Shown here in pieces: positions 42,795 to 50,556 of a stretch of DNA of 64,000 nucleotides. The notes under the pieces were generated by a model. That model was not told the origin of the DNA. It saw nothing but the letters and a program-made list of their open reading frames with translations, and ran no database searches. Position 1 is the first letter of the stretch; the number at the start of each line of letters is the position of its first letter. A program made the position numbers and the translations under genes. Source of the DNA: Pseudomonas sp. AL03 (GTDB lineage: Bacteria; Pseudomonadota; Gammaproteobacteria; Pseudomonadales; Pseudomonadaceae); the NCBI RefSeq assembly GCF_029960815.1, contig NZ_JASBRE010000005.1, forward strand, positions 186,001 to 250,000, written 5' to 3'.

Positions 42795-44003
42795 ATGGCT
42801 AATCCCTACCGCGAACTTCTCACCACCCCCGGCGTCATGGGGTTAGTGATCGCGAGTTCCATTGCCCGTTTGCCACAGGCAATGATCGGCATCGGCATCA
42901 TTACGATGTTGGTGCAGCAGACGGGTCTTTATTGGCTGGCTGGCTCGGTCGCCGCTACTTTTACCTTGGCGAATGCGCTTTTCGGCCCGCAAGTATCAAA
43001 ACTCGTTGATCAACGGGGCCAGAGTCGGGTTCTGCCCTTTGTGACGGCCTTCAGCATTGGCATGTTGTTGGCGCTGATAATCGCTGTCTATCTGAGGGCT
43101 CGGGCCCCACTGCTTTTTATTCTTGCGGCATTGGCGGGCACGATGCCGAGCATGCCCGCGATGATAAGAGCACGCTGGACGCAGCTTTTCCGTGGCAAGC
43201 CGCAATTACACACGGCCTTCTCCCTGGACACGGTTCTAACTGAACTCGCCTTTATTATCGGCCCCCCACTTGCCATTGGTTTGAGCGTCAGCTTTTTCGC
43301 CGAAGCCGGGCCGCTTGTAGCCGTCTTGTTGCTGGTTGTCGGCGTGACGGCTTTTCTTATGCAGCGGCAGACAGAACCGAAGGTGGTCGTTGGCATTAAA
43401 AGGAGCGCAAGTTCAACCCTGCTTATCCCCGGCGTTCGTACCATCGTTCTGGCACTCCTGGCGATGGGTGTGATTGGCGGATCAATCGACGTGGCGGTTG
43501 TTGCCTTCGCCAACGCTCAAGGCTGGCCAGCGTCCGCCAGCTTCATCCTGGCAGCCTATGCTCTCGGCTCCATGATCGCGGGCCTGGCGTTCGGCGCGCT
43601 AAGGATTTCCTTGCCGATTGAAAAGCAGTTCTTTATCGGGGTTCTGATAACGGCAGTCACAGCCGTGTTGCCCATTTTCTCACCGGACGTCTACATCCTT
43701 TCTGGGATGCTGTTTGTGGCAGGTGTGTCATTTGCGCCAACGATGGTCGTCGTCATGAATCTCGGTACGATCATTGTTCCACCGTCCAGGATCACCGAAG
43801 GACTGACATGGATGACAACAGGTATCAGCATCGGCGTAGCGCTCGGTGGAGTAGTTTCGGGTCTGATCATCGATACTTATGGCGCACGAGCAGGGTTCGG
43901 TGTAGCCATTGCCGCAGGGCTCATAATGGTGGCAATCGTGCTTATTGGCCTGCGCACCCTTGGTGCCGCGTCAGCGACGTATGCCGAGCCGATCTTCCAG
44001 TAA
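42795..44003 (+). CDS. MFS exporter of the synthetase island
   Basis: 402 residues, 12 membrane segments; ATG with AGGAGG 6-8 bases upstream. N-terminus MANPYRELLTTPGVMGLVIA and inner ANALFGPQVSKLVDQRGQSR (motif A variant) and PSMPAMIRARWTQLF match a group of small MFS efflux proteins found next to biosynthetic genes. Probably exports the product of the synthetase or protects against it; this is inference from adjacency. Ends 100 bases before the convergent sigma-54 regulator. Confidence 0.82.
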   Translation: MANPYRELLTTPGVMGLVIASSIARLPQAMIGIGIITMLVQQTGLYWLAGSVAATFTLANALFGPQVSKLVDQRGQSRVLPFVTAFSIGMLLALIIAVYLRARAPLLFILAALAGTMPSMPAMIRARWTQLFRGKPQLHTAFSLDTVLTELAFIIGPPLAIGLSVSFFAEAGPLVAVLLLVVGVTAFLMQRQTEPKVVVGIKRSASSTLLIPGVRTIVLALLAMGVIGGSIDVAVVAFANAQGWPASASFILAAYALGSMIAGLAFGALRISLPIEKQFFIGVLITAVTAVLPIFSPDVYILSGMLFVAGVSFAPTMVVVMNLGTIIVPPSRITEGLTWMTTGISIGVALGGVVSGLIIDTYGARAGFGVAIAAGLIMVAIVLIGLRTLGAASATYAEPIFQ

Positions 44004-44103
44004 TTGGCAATGTCCAGCTTGGACAAATGGATGCAGCACTGACAGGGGGTGATTCAACTCAGCTATGGCAATGAGTTTGCTACGCCTATTGTGAATTGGT
44101 TCA

Positions 44104-45936
44104 TCACTCAGCCTGACGCAACCGCTTGTAAAGGGTATTTCGGCTAACCCCCAATCTTCGAGCCAAGTGCGAAATATTCCCCCCAGCTGCCTGCAACTGC
44201 CGATTCAAATCCTCGGCATCATTCAAATCCACCGCCAGCGGCTCCGGCGAATCCACCGGCTCCATCTCCAGATCCACAAAAAAATCATCCGGCAAATGCT
44301 CCGGCCGCACCGGCTGCTCCTCGGCCATGGCCAACGCTACCTGCATCACGCTGCTGACCTGCCTTAGATTCCCCGGCCACGGATGACGGCTGAACAACTC
44401 CAGCACTTCTCGGCTCAGCCCGGCCCACTGGCTCGGCTCACGGTGTTGCTCCCACAAGCGCTTGAACAGTGCTTGTTTATCGCTGCGTTCCCTTAGCGGC
44501 GGTAACTCCAGCGTCAAACCACCAATCCGGTAATAGAGATCTTCACGAAACCGCCCGAGCTGAACCTGCTCGCGTAACGAGCGGTTGGTTGCCGAGATGA
44601 TGCGAATATCCACCGGGAACAACTCGCTACTGCCCACCGGTTGCACACAACGCTCCTGCAACACTCGCAGCAGTCGAGCCTGAGTCGGCAACGGCATGTC
44701 ACCGATTTCATCAAGGAACAGGGTGCCTTTGTCAGCCTTGCGGATCAGTCCGATGCTGCCTTTCTGGTTGGCGCCGGTGAATGCGCCTTTTTCGTAGCCA
44801 AACAGCTCGGACTCCACCAAATCGGCGGGGATCGCTGCACAATTGACGGCGATGAACAGTTGTTTGTTCCGAGAGCTGGCTTGATGCAGGGCTTTGACGA
44901 AGACCTCCTTGCCAACCCCGGTTTCGCCGTGGATCAACAACGGAATGTCTTTTTCCAGCAAACGCTCAGCCTGGCGCACGGCTTTTTCCACGCGACTGTC
45001 ACCAAAATGCAGGGTGTTCAGGCTGATCGCCGCCGGAGCCGAAACGGCAGGTTCGACAAACACCCGCGCCTGAATCACAGCCTGTTTCGGCCGTTTCAAC
45101 AGGCACTGGAAGCGGTTGCGCCCCGAGGCTTGCAGGGCAAACGGCAGGCCGTCCGGCTGGTTCAGCAGTTCCAGCAAAGAGACTTTGAACAGGCTTTCGA
45201 CGCTGACCCGTGACAGGCTGATGCCCAGCAGGTTGTCGGCCCGGCGATTAGCCGACAGCACCTGGCCGGTTTCATCGAAGATCAGCAACCCGGCCCATTG
45301 GCTGTCGAGGTTATTCAGCCCGGTGTTGAAGGTCAGCTGGAAATGCTGGCCATGGAACAGGTTGAGGATCAGCCGATTCTCCACGGTCTGGCTCATCATC
45401 TTGACCATGCCCAGGGTGTGCGACGGCGGCAGGTAGCTGTCGCTGGACACATCCAGCACCGCGATCACCTTGCGTTCGGCATCGAAAATCGGCGCGGCGG
45501 AACCGGTCATGAAACGGTTGGCCTTGAGGAAATGTTCATCGTGCTCGATGTGCACCGCCTGCTCGCAGGCCAGCGCGGTGCCGATCGCATTGGTGCCGCT
45601 GCACCGCTCCATCCAGCTGGCGCCGGCGCTGAAACCGCGGGTCAGGCTCGGCTCGATAAAGCGCTGAGTGCCCCAGGTTGTCAGCACCTGGCCTTGGTTG
45701 TCGGCGAGCATGATCAGGCAATTTGAGTTACTGAGGATGTTTTCGTAATACGGCAGGACTTCCTGGTGAGTGGTTTGCACCAGTGAATGCTGGTTCTCCA
45801 GCAATTGCGCGATGCCCTCGGCCGGCAGCTGATCGAACGCCGGCGTGCTCTGATGATTGAGGCCGAACGCGCGGCAACGGGACCAGGAGTCCTGGATGAT
45901 GGCGTCGTGGGAGAGCGGCAAGGCGGGTGCGGCCAT
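44104..45936 (-). CDS. Sigma-54-dependent activator, AcoR family
   Basis: 610 residues. N-terminal PAS/GAF-type sensor region (~1-310; WMERCSGTNAIGTALACEQA and HFLKANRFMTGSAAPIFDAE are the AcoR GAF marks), AAA+ domain ~320-540 with Walker A GETGVGKE, the sigma-54 contact loop GAFTGA, and Walker B LFLDEIGD, and a C-terminal Fis-type helix-turn-helix (GNISHLARRLGVSRNTLYKR). Divergent from the six-gene ABC operon, whose promoter is a -24/-12 type, so it very likely activates that operon. The GAF ligand is unknown; AcoR relatives sense alcohols, acetoin or similar small compounds. Confidence 0.93.
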   Translation of the reverse strand: MAAPALPLSHDAIIQDSWSRCRAFGLNHQSTPAFDQLPAEGIAQLLENQHSLVQTTHQEVLPYYENILSNSNCLIMLADNQGQVLTTWGTQRFIEPSLTRGFSAGASWMERCSGTNAIGTALACEQAVHIEHDEHFLKANRFMTGSAAPIFDAERKVIAVLDVSSDSYLPPSHTLGMVKMMSQTVENRLILNLFHGQHFQLTFNTGLNNLDSQWAGLLIFDETGQVLSANRRADNLLGISLSRVSVESLFKVSLLELLNQPDGLPFALQASGRNRFQCLLKRPKQAVIQARVFVEPAVSAPAAISLNTLHFGDSRVEKAVRQAERLLEKDIPLLIHGETGVGKEVFVKALHQASSRNKQLFIAVNCAAIPADLVESELFGYEKGAFTGANQKGSIGLIRKADKGTLFLDEIGDMPLPTQARLLRVLQERCVQPVGSSELFPVDIRIISATNRSLREQVQLGRFREDLYYRIGGLTLELPPLRERSDKQALFKRLWEQHREPSQWAGLSREVLELFSRHPWPGNLRQVSSVMQVALAMAEEQPVRPEHLPDDFFVDLEMEPVDSPEPLAVDLNDAEDLNRQLQAAGGNISHLARRLGVSRNTLYKRLRQAE

Positions 45937-45985
45937 GGCAGTCGATCTCTGAGCATTATTATTTTTGTTATAAGTAACGCGATCC

Positions 45986-46118
45986 TGTAGCAGCTGCCGA
46001 AGGCTGCGTTCGGCGACGCAGTCGTCGTAAAACGATTACGTGCGGTTTTCCTGATACACCGCTCCGCCTGATTTCACGACGACTGCGTCGTCGAACGCAG
46101 CCTTCGGCAGCTGCTACA
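45986..46118. repeat. 42-base inverted repeat (GTAGCAGCTG family)
   Basis: Arms 45986-46027 and 46077-46118 are reverse complements with one mismatch; spacer 49 bases. Same family as 20830-20974 (shared GTAGCAGCTG and GGCTGCGTTCGGCG core). Unusually, this copy stands between two divergent genes, not at gene ends. Confidence 0.88.
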
Positions 46119-46168
46119 AGGGCGTGCGCAATTCAGAATTTCCCGCAGTTAAAGCATCCGTAGAGTGT

Positions 46169-46238
46169 TGTTCACTATTGTTCAATGTCAACCGGCGGAC
46201 TGTTCAATTGTTCAGTCACCGTTGTTCATTTCTGTTCA
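46169..46238 (+). promoter_or_regulatory. Six TGTTCA repeats: candidate enhancer for the sigma-54 activator
   Basis: TGTTCA starts at 46169, 46179, 46201, 46209, 46223 and 46233, all in the same direction, as three pairs with start-to-start spacing 10, 8 and 10. They lie 65-135 bases upstream of the -24 element, the right distance for an upstream activator sequence. Binding by the neighbouring AcoR-like protein is inference. Confidence 0.65.
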
Positions 46239-46302
46239 GCAACGAACGCGGTTGATCCTCCATTAGAAGGATTTTCAAGTCGGATCAACGGCTTGCAATT
46301 TC

Positions 46303-46318
46303 TGGCACGAATGTCGCT
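46303..46318 (+). promoter_or_regulatory. Sigma-54 (-24/-12) promoter of the ABC operon
   Basis: TGGCACG at 46303-46309 and TCGCT at 46314-46318 with the invariant GG and GC exactly ten bases apart (46304-05 and 46316-17). Only one base differs from the consensus (TTGC to TCGC). The start codon of the first ABC gene is 45 bases on. Confidence 0.85.
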
Positions 46319-46362
46319 CTGTAGCTCCGGTCGCTTGACTCCAATAATAAAAAGGCCGAGCC

Positions 46363-47457
46363 ATGTCATTAACCCTGGAGCACGTCAGCCGCACCGTCGA
46401 GGGCCAGACCTGGATCGACGATGCGTGCCTGAGTTTCGAAGCCGGATCCTTCAACGTTTTACTCGGGCGCACGCTGTCCGGCAAAACCAGTCTCATGCGC
46501 CTGATGGCCGGTCTGGACAAGCCCGACAGCGGCCGAATCCTGATGAACGGCGTCGACGTTACCCAGCGCCCGGTGCGTTTGCGCAACGTGTCGATGGTCT
46601 ATCAGCAGTTCATCAACTACCCGACCATGACAGTGTTCGAGAACATCGCCTCGCCGTTGCGCCAGGGCGGTGTGTCCAATGAGCTGATTCAGAGCAAAGT
46701 GCTGGAAACCGCGAAGATGTTGCGCATCGAGAAGTTCCTCCAGCGCCATCCCCTCGAACTCTCCGGTGGTCAGCAACAGCGCACGGCGATGGCCCGGGCG
46801 CTGGTCAAGGACGCCGAGCTGATCCTGTTCGACGAGCCGCTGGTGAACCTCGACTACAAACTGCGCGAAGAACTGCGTCAGGAAATGCGCGAGCTGTTCA
46901 AGGCTCACCACACCATCGCCATCTACGCTACCACCGAACCCAATGAAGCCCTGGCCCTGGGCGGCACCACCACCATTCTTCACGAGGGCCGGGTGATTCA
47001 GAGCGGCAAGTCCTCCGAGGTTTATCACCAGCCGCAAACCGTGCTGGCGGCGGAGTTGTTCTCCGAGCCGCCGATCAACCTGATGCCGGGGCGTATCGCC
47101 GGCAACGAAGTCAGTTTCGCCAACTTCGTGCACTTCCCGCTGAACGTCGATCTGCGGCCGGTGGGCGAGGGCGAGTTCCGCTTTGGCGTACGGCCCAGCC
47201 ATATTTCGCTGGTGCCGAGCAACGACGATGATCTGGAACTGGCGGTGACTGTCGAGGTGGCCGAGATCAGCGGTTCGGAAACCTTCCTCCATGTGCGCAA
47301 CGAGCATTTCCTGTTGGTGCTGCACCTGCCGGGCGTCCACGAATACGACGTCGATGCGCCGATTCGCATCTATATCCCGACCCATAAACTGTTTGTGTTC
47401 GATAGGCAGGGGCGGCTGATCCAGGCGCCCGGTCGCCGTATCGCGAGGGTTGCCTGA
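46363..47457 (+). CDS. ABC importer ATPase 1 (GlpS-like)
   Basis: 364 residues, MalK/UgpC-type ATPase with C-terminal OB-like regulatory domain (~240-364). Walker A GRTLSGKT (35-42), Q-loop Gln 81/82, signature LSGGQ (133-137) intact, Walker B LILFDE (153-158) intact. The H-loop position, normally His in YVTHD, is Thr 191 (YATTEP). Thus it has a good signature but a defective switch residue. The partner ATPase downstream has the opposite pattern. First gene of the operon; stop overlaps the next start by one base. Rhizobial glycerol importer GlpS is the closest named relative I can suggest. Confidence 0.88.
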   Translation: MSLTLEHVSRTVEGQTWIDDACLSFEAGSFNVLLGRTLSGKTSLMRLMAGLDKPDSGRILMNGVDVTQRPVRLRNVSMVYQQFINYPTMTVFENIASPLRQGGVSNELIQSKVLETAKMLRIEKFLQRHPLELSGGQQQRTAMARALVKDAELILFDEPLVNLDYKLREELRQEMRELFKAHHTIAIYATTEPNEALALGGTTTILHEGRVIQSGKSSEVYHQPQTVLAAELFSEPPINLMPGRIAGNEVSFANFVHFPLNVDLRPVGEGEFRFGVRPSHISLVPSNDDDLELAVTVEVAEISGSETFLHVRNEHFLLVLHLPGVHEYDVDAPIRIYIPTHKLFVFDRQGRLIQAPGRRIARVA

Positions 47458-48554
47458 TGGCCGAAATTCGTTTGCAAAACCTCGCCCACAGTTACACCCG
47501 CACGCCGAGCGGCCCCGAGGATTACGCGATTCGCGAGATGGATCACGTCTGGGAACAGGGCGGTGCCTATGCCTTGCTCGGGCCATCGGGCTGCGGCAAG
47601 TCGACCTTGCTCAACATCATTTCCGGACTGCTCAGTCCGTCCCAGGGCCAAGTGCTGTTCGACAGCAAAGTGGTTAATGACCTGACCCCGGAGAAGCGCA
47701 ACATCGCCCAGGTTTTCCAGTTTCCGGTGGTCTACGACACCATGACGGTGTTCGATAACCTGGCTTTTCCGCTGCGCAATCAGGGCATGACCGAGGCAAA
47801 AATTCACAGCAAGGTGCAGGAAATCGCCGAAGTTCTCGATCTTCAGGCGTTGCTGAGCAAGAAGGCGCGCAACCTCACTGCGGATGAAAAGCAGAAAGTC
47901 TCCATGGGCCGTGGGTTGGTGCGCGATGACGTCTCGGCGATCCTGTTCGATGAACCGCTGACGGTGATCGACCCACACCTGAAGTGGAAGCTGCGGCGCA
48001 AGCTCAAGCAGATCCACGAGCAGTTCAACATCACCATGGTTTACGTCACCCACGATCAGCTCGAAGCCTCGACCTTCGCCGACAAGATCGCGGTGATGTA
48101 CGGCGGGCAGATTGTGCAATTCGGTACGCCGCGAGAACTGTTCGAGCGACCGAGCCACACCTTTGTCGGCTATTTCATCGGCAGTCCGGGGATGAACCTG
48201 ATCGAAGTTCAGCCGCAGCCAGGCGGTGTCGGTTTTGCATCGACCCATTTGCCGCTGTCGGACGCCCAACAGCAACGCATCGCCGAATCCGAGTGGCAGA
48301 CCTTGAAGGTCGGTATCCGTCCGGAGTTCGTCCATGTGTGGGACGAACCCTTTGACGACGCGATGCAGGCGCAAGTCGTACACGTCGAAGACCTCGGGAC
48401 CTACAAGATCATGACCCTGAACCTCGACGGTGCGCCGCTGAAAGTGCGCCTGGCCGAAGACAAGCCAGTGCCTGAGGGAACCGCCTACATCAGCTTCCCG
48501 GCCCAGTGGTTGATGGTGTATGCCGACGATTACCTGCTGGAGACGCAGCCATGA
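47457..48554 (+). CDS. ABC importer ATPase 2 (GlpT-like)
   Basis: 365 residues. Walker A GPSGCGKST (42-50), Q-loop in VFQF, Walker B AILFDE (161-166) and H-loop His 199 (YVTHDQ) are intact. The signature is degenerate: LTADE at 140-144 instead of LSGGQ. C-terminal regulatory domain ~240-365. Expected to pair with ATPase 1 as a heterodimer. Start overlaps the preceding stop; the following permease overlaps its stop by four bases. Confidence 0.88.
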   Translation: MAEIRLQNLAHSYTRTPSGPEDYAIREMDHVWEQGGAYALLGPSGCGKSTLLNIISGLLSPSQGQVLFDSKVVNDLTPEKRNIAQVFQFPVVYDTMTVFDNLAFPLRNQGMTEAKIHSKVQEIAEVLDLQALLSKKARNLTADEKQKVSMGRGLVRDDVSAILFDEPLTVIDPHLKWKLRRKLKQIHEQFNITMVYVTHDQLEASTFADKIAVMYGGQIVQFGTPRELFERPSHTFVGYFIGSPGMNLIEVQPQPGGVGFASTHLPLSDAQQQRIAESEWQTLKVGIRPEFVHVWDEPFDDAMQAQVVHVEDLGTYKIMTLNLDGAPLKVRLAEDKPVPEGTAYISFPAQWLMVYADDYLLETQP

Positions 48555-49417
48555 ACAAGGTGCAGAACAACAAGGCCTGGTGGTTGGTGTTGCCGGTGTT
48601 TTTGCTGGTGGCGTTCAGTGCGGTGATCCCGATGATGACCGTGGTCAACTACTCGGTGCAGGACATCTTCGACCAGTCCAGCCGCTACTTTGTCGGCGCC
48701 GACTGGTACCGGCAAGTGCTGCTTGATCCGCGCCTGCATGACTCGTTGCTGCGCCAGTTCATCTACTCGGGCTGTGTGCTGCTGATCGAAATCCCGCTGG
48801 GTATCGCCATCGCCCTGACCATGCCGACCAAGGGCCGCTGGTCGTCGCTGGTGCTGATCATTCTGGCGATTCCATTGCTGATTCCGTGGAACGTGGTCGG
48901 CACCATTTGGCAGATCTTCGGTCGGGCCGACATTGGTTTGCTCGGCGCAAGCCTCAAGGCCATGGGCCTGAACTACAACTACGCGGCCAACACCATGGAT
49001 GCCTGGGTCACGGTGCTGGTGATGGACGTCTGGCACTGGACGTCGTTGGTGGCGCTGTTGTGTTTCTCCGGTCTGCGGGCGATTCCAGACGTCTATTACC
49101 AGGCGGCACGGATTGATCGGGCGTCAAGCTGGGCAGTTTTCCGACACATCCAGTTGCCCAAGCTCAAGAGCGTGCTGCTGATCGCGGTGATGCTGCGCTT
49201 CATGGACAGTTTCATGATCTACACCGAGCCATTCGTGTTGACCGGTGGCGGGCCGGGTAATGCCACGACCTTCCTCAGTCAGACCCTGACGCAGATGGCG
49301 ATCGGGCAGTTCGACCTCGGCCCGGCGGCGGCTTTCTCGCTGGTGTACTTCCTGATCATCCTGTTGGTGTCCTGGCTGTTCTACACCGCCATGACTCACT
49401 CTGACGCCAACCGCTGA
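48551..49417 (+). CDS. ABC importer permease 1 (MalF/UgpA type, GlpP-like)
   Basis: 288 residues, six membrane segments. N-terminal segment WWLVLPVFLLVAFSAVIPMM, and the coupling EAA loop YYQAARIDRASSWAVFRHIQ-LPKLK, which docks onto the ATPases. The ATG at 48551 overlaps the ATPase 2 stop (ATGA). Carbohydrate/polyol-uptake permease subfamily (CUT1). Works with permease 2 as the membrane channel. Confidence 0.9.
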   Translation: MNKVQNNKAWWLVLPVFLLVAFSAVIPMMTVVNYSVQDIFDQSSRYFVGADWYRQVLLDPRLHDSLLRQFIYSGCVLLIEIPLGIAIALTMPTKGRWSSLVLIILAIPLLIPWNVVGTIWQIFGRADIGLLGASLKAMGLNYNYAANTMDAWVTVLVMDVWHWTSLVALLCFSGLRAIPDVYYQAARIDRASSWAVFRHIQLPKLKSVLLIAVMLRFMDSFMIYTEPFVLTGGGPGNATTFLSQTLTQMAIGQFDLGPAAAFSLVYFLIILLVSWLFYTAMTHSDANR

Positions 49418-49425
49418 GGTCCGCC

Positions 49426-50226
49426 ATGAGCAAAAGAAAGCTGATCCCATTGCTGATCTACATCCTGTTCCTGCTGGTGCCGATCTACTGGTTGCTGAAC
49501 ATGTCCTTCAAGAGCAACACCGAAATCCTCAGTGGCTTGACCCTGTTTCCGCAGGATTTTACCTTCGCCAACTACAAGGTGATCTTCACCGATCCGGCCT
49601 GGTACACCGGTTACCTCAACTCGCTGTACTACGTGAGCCTTAACACGGTGATTTCGCTGAGCGTGGCATTGCCGGCGGCGTATGCGTTCTCGCGCTATCG
49701 GTTCCTCGGCGACAAGCACCTGTTCTTCTGGCTACTGACCAACCGCATGGCGCCACCGGCGGTGTTTTTGCTGCCGTTCTTCCAGTTGTATTCCTCGATT
49801 GGTTTGTTCGACACCCACATCGCTGTGGCCTTGGCCCACTGCCTGTTTAACGTGCCGCTGGCGGTGTGGATCCTCGAAGGTTTCATGTCCGGCGTGCCCA
49901 AGGAGATCGACGAAACCGCCTACATCGATGGCTACAGTTTCCCCAAGTTCTTCGTGAAGATTTTCGTCCCGCTGATTGGCTCCGGGATCGGTGTCACCGC
50001 ATTTTTCTGCTTCATGTTTTCCTGGGTCGAACTGCTGCTCGCGCGAACGCTGACGTCGGTCAATGCCAAACCGATTGCGGCGGTGATGACGCGCACGGTC
50101 TCGGCGTCTGGCATTGACTGGGGCGTGCTGGCGGCGGCGGGGGTGTTGACCATCCTGCCGGGCATGCTGGTGATCTGGTTTGTTCGCAACCACGTGGCCA
50201 AGGGCTTTGCCCTGGGCCGGGTCTGA
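49426..50226 (+). CDS. ABC importer permease 2 (MalG/UgpE type, GlpQ-like)
   Basis: 266 residues, six membrane segments. N-terminus LIPLLIYILFLLVPIYWLLN, EAA loop PKEIDETAYIDGYSFPKFFV with the conserved Glu-x-x-x-x-Asp-Gly, and the C-terminal FVRNHVAKGFALGRV typical of MalG-like permeases (…GLTAGAVK region). Eight bases after permease 1. Confidence 0.9.
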   Translation: MSKRKLIPLLIYILFLLVPIYWLLNMSFKSNTEILSGLTLFPQDFTFANYKVIFTDPAWYTGYLNSLYYVSLNTVISLSVALPAAYAFSRYRFLGDKHLFFWLLTNRMAPPAVFLLPFFQLYSSIGLFDTHIAVALAHCLFNVPLAVWILEGFMSGVPKEIDETAYIDGYSFPKFFVKIFVPLIGSGIGVTAFFCFMFSWVELLLARTLTSVNAKPIAAVMTRTVSASGIDWGVLAAAGVLTILPGMLVIWFVRNHVAKGFALGRV

Positions 50227-50233
50227 GGAGCTG

Positions 50234-50509
50234 ATGATGGAATGGATGAGTTGGACCACCCCCACAGCAGCGTTCTTTATCGTCATTGGCCTGATTCTGG
50301 TGGGCATGACGACGTGGGAATTGCGTTCGCCGAGCATGCTTCGGCGTGGTTTGTTGCCGATTGCCACCACCCGTGGCGATCGCTTGTTTATCGGTCTTCT
50401 CGGCAGCGCCTACCTGCATTTGCTGGTAATCGGCGTCACCGACTGGAGCATCTGGATGGCGTCCGCGTTGTCCCTGGTGTGGCTGTTGGCTGTGATGCGT
50501 TGGGGCTAG
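50234..50509 (+). CDS. DUF2160 small membrane protein (GlpU-like)
   Basis: 91 residues with two or three membrane spans (TAAFFIVIGLILVGMTTWEL; LFIGLLGSAYLHLLVIGV; WMASALSLVWLLAVMRWG). DUF2160 proteins occur regularly in this kind of ABC operon and correspond, as I recall, to GlpU of the rhizobial glycerol importer; role unknown, perhaps an accessory subunit. Two adjacent ATGs (50234, 50237) share the GAGGAG ribosome site. Eight bases after permease 2. Confidence 0.85.
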   Translation: MMEWMSWTTPTAAFFIVIGLILVGMTTWELRSPSMLRRGLLPIATTRGDRLFIGLLGSAYLHLLVIGVTDWSIWMASALSLVWLLAVMRWG

Positions 50510-50556
50510 TCGAATCGCTCGGCAAAGTTGCTCCGAAACTCAATAAGGAGGTCTCT

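Noticed and set aside
46169..46238. TGTTCA array as a CRISPR-like repeat
   Set aside because: The unit is 6 bases with 2-16 base gaps, too short and irregular for repeats and spacers.
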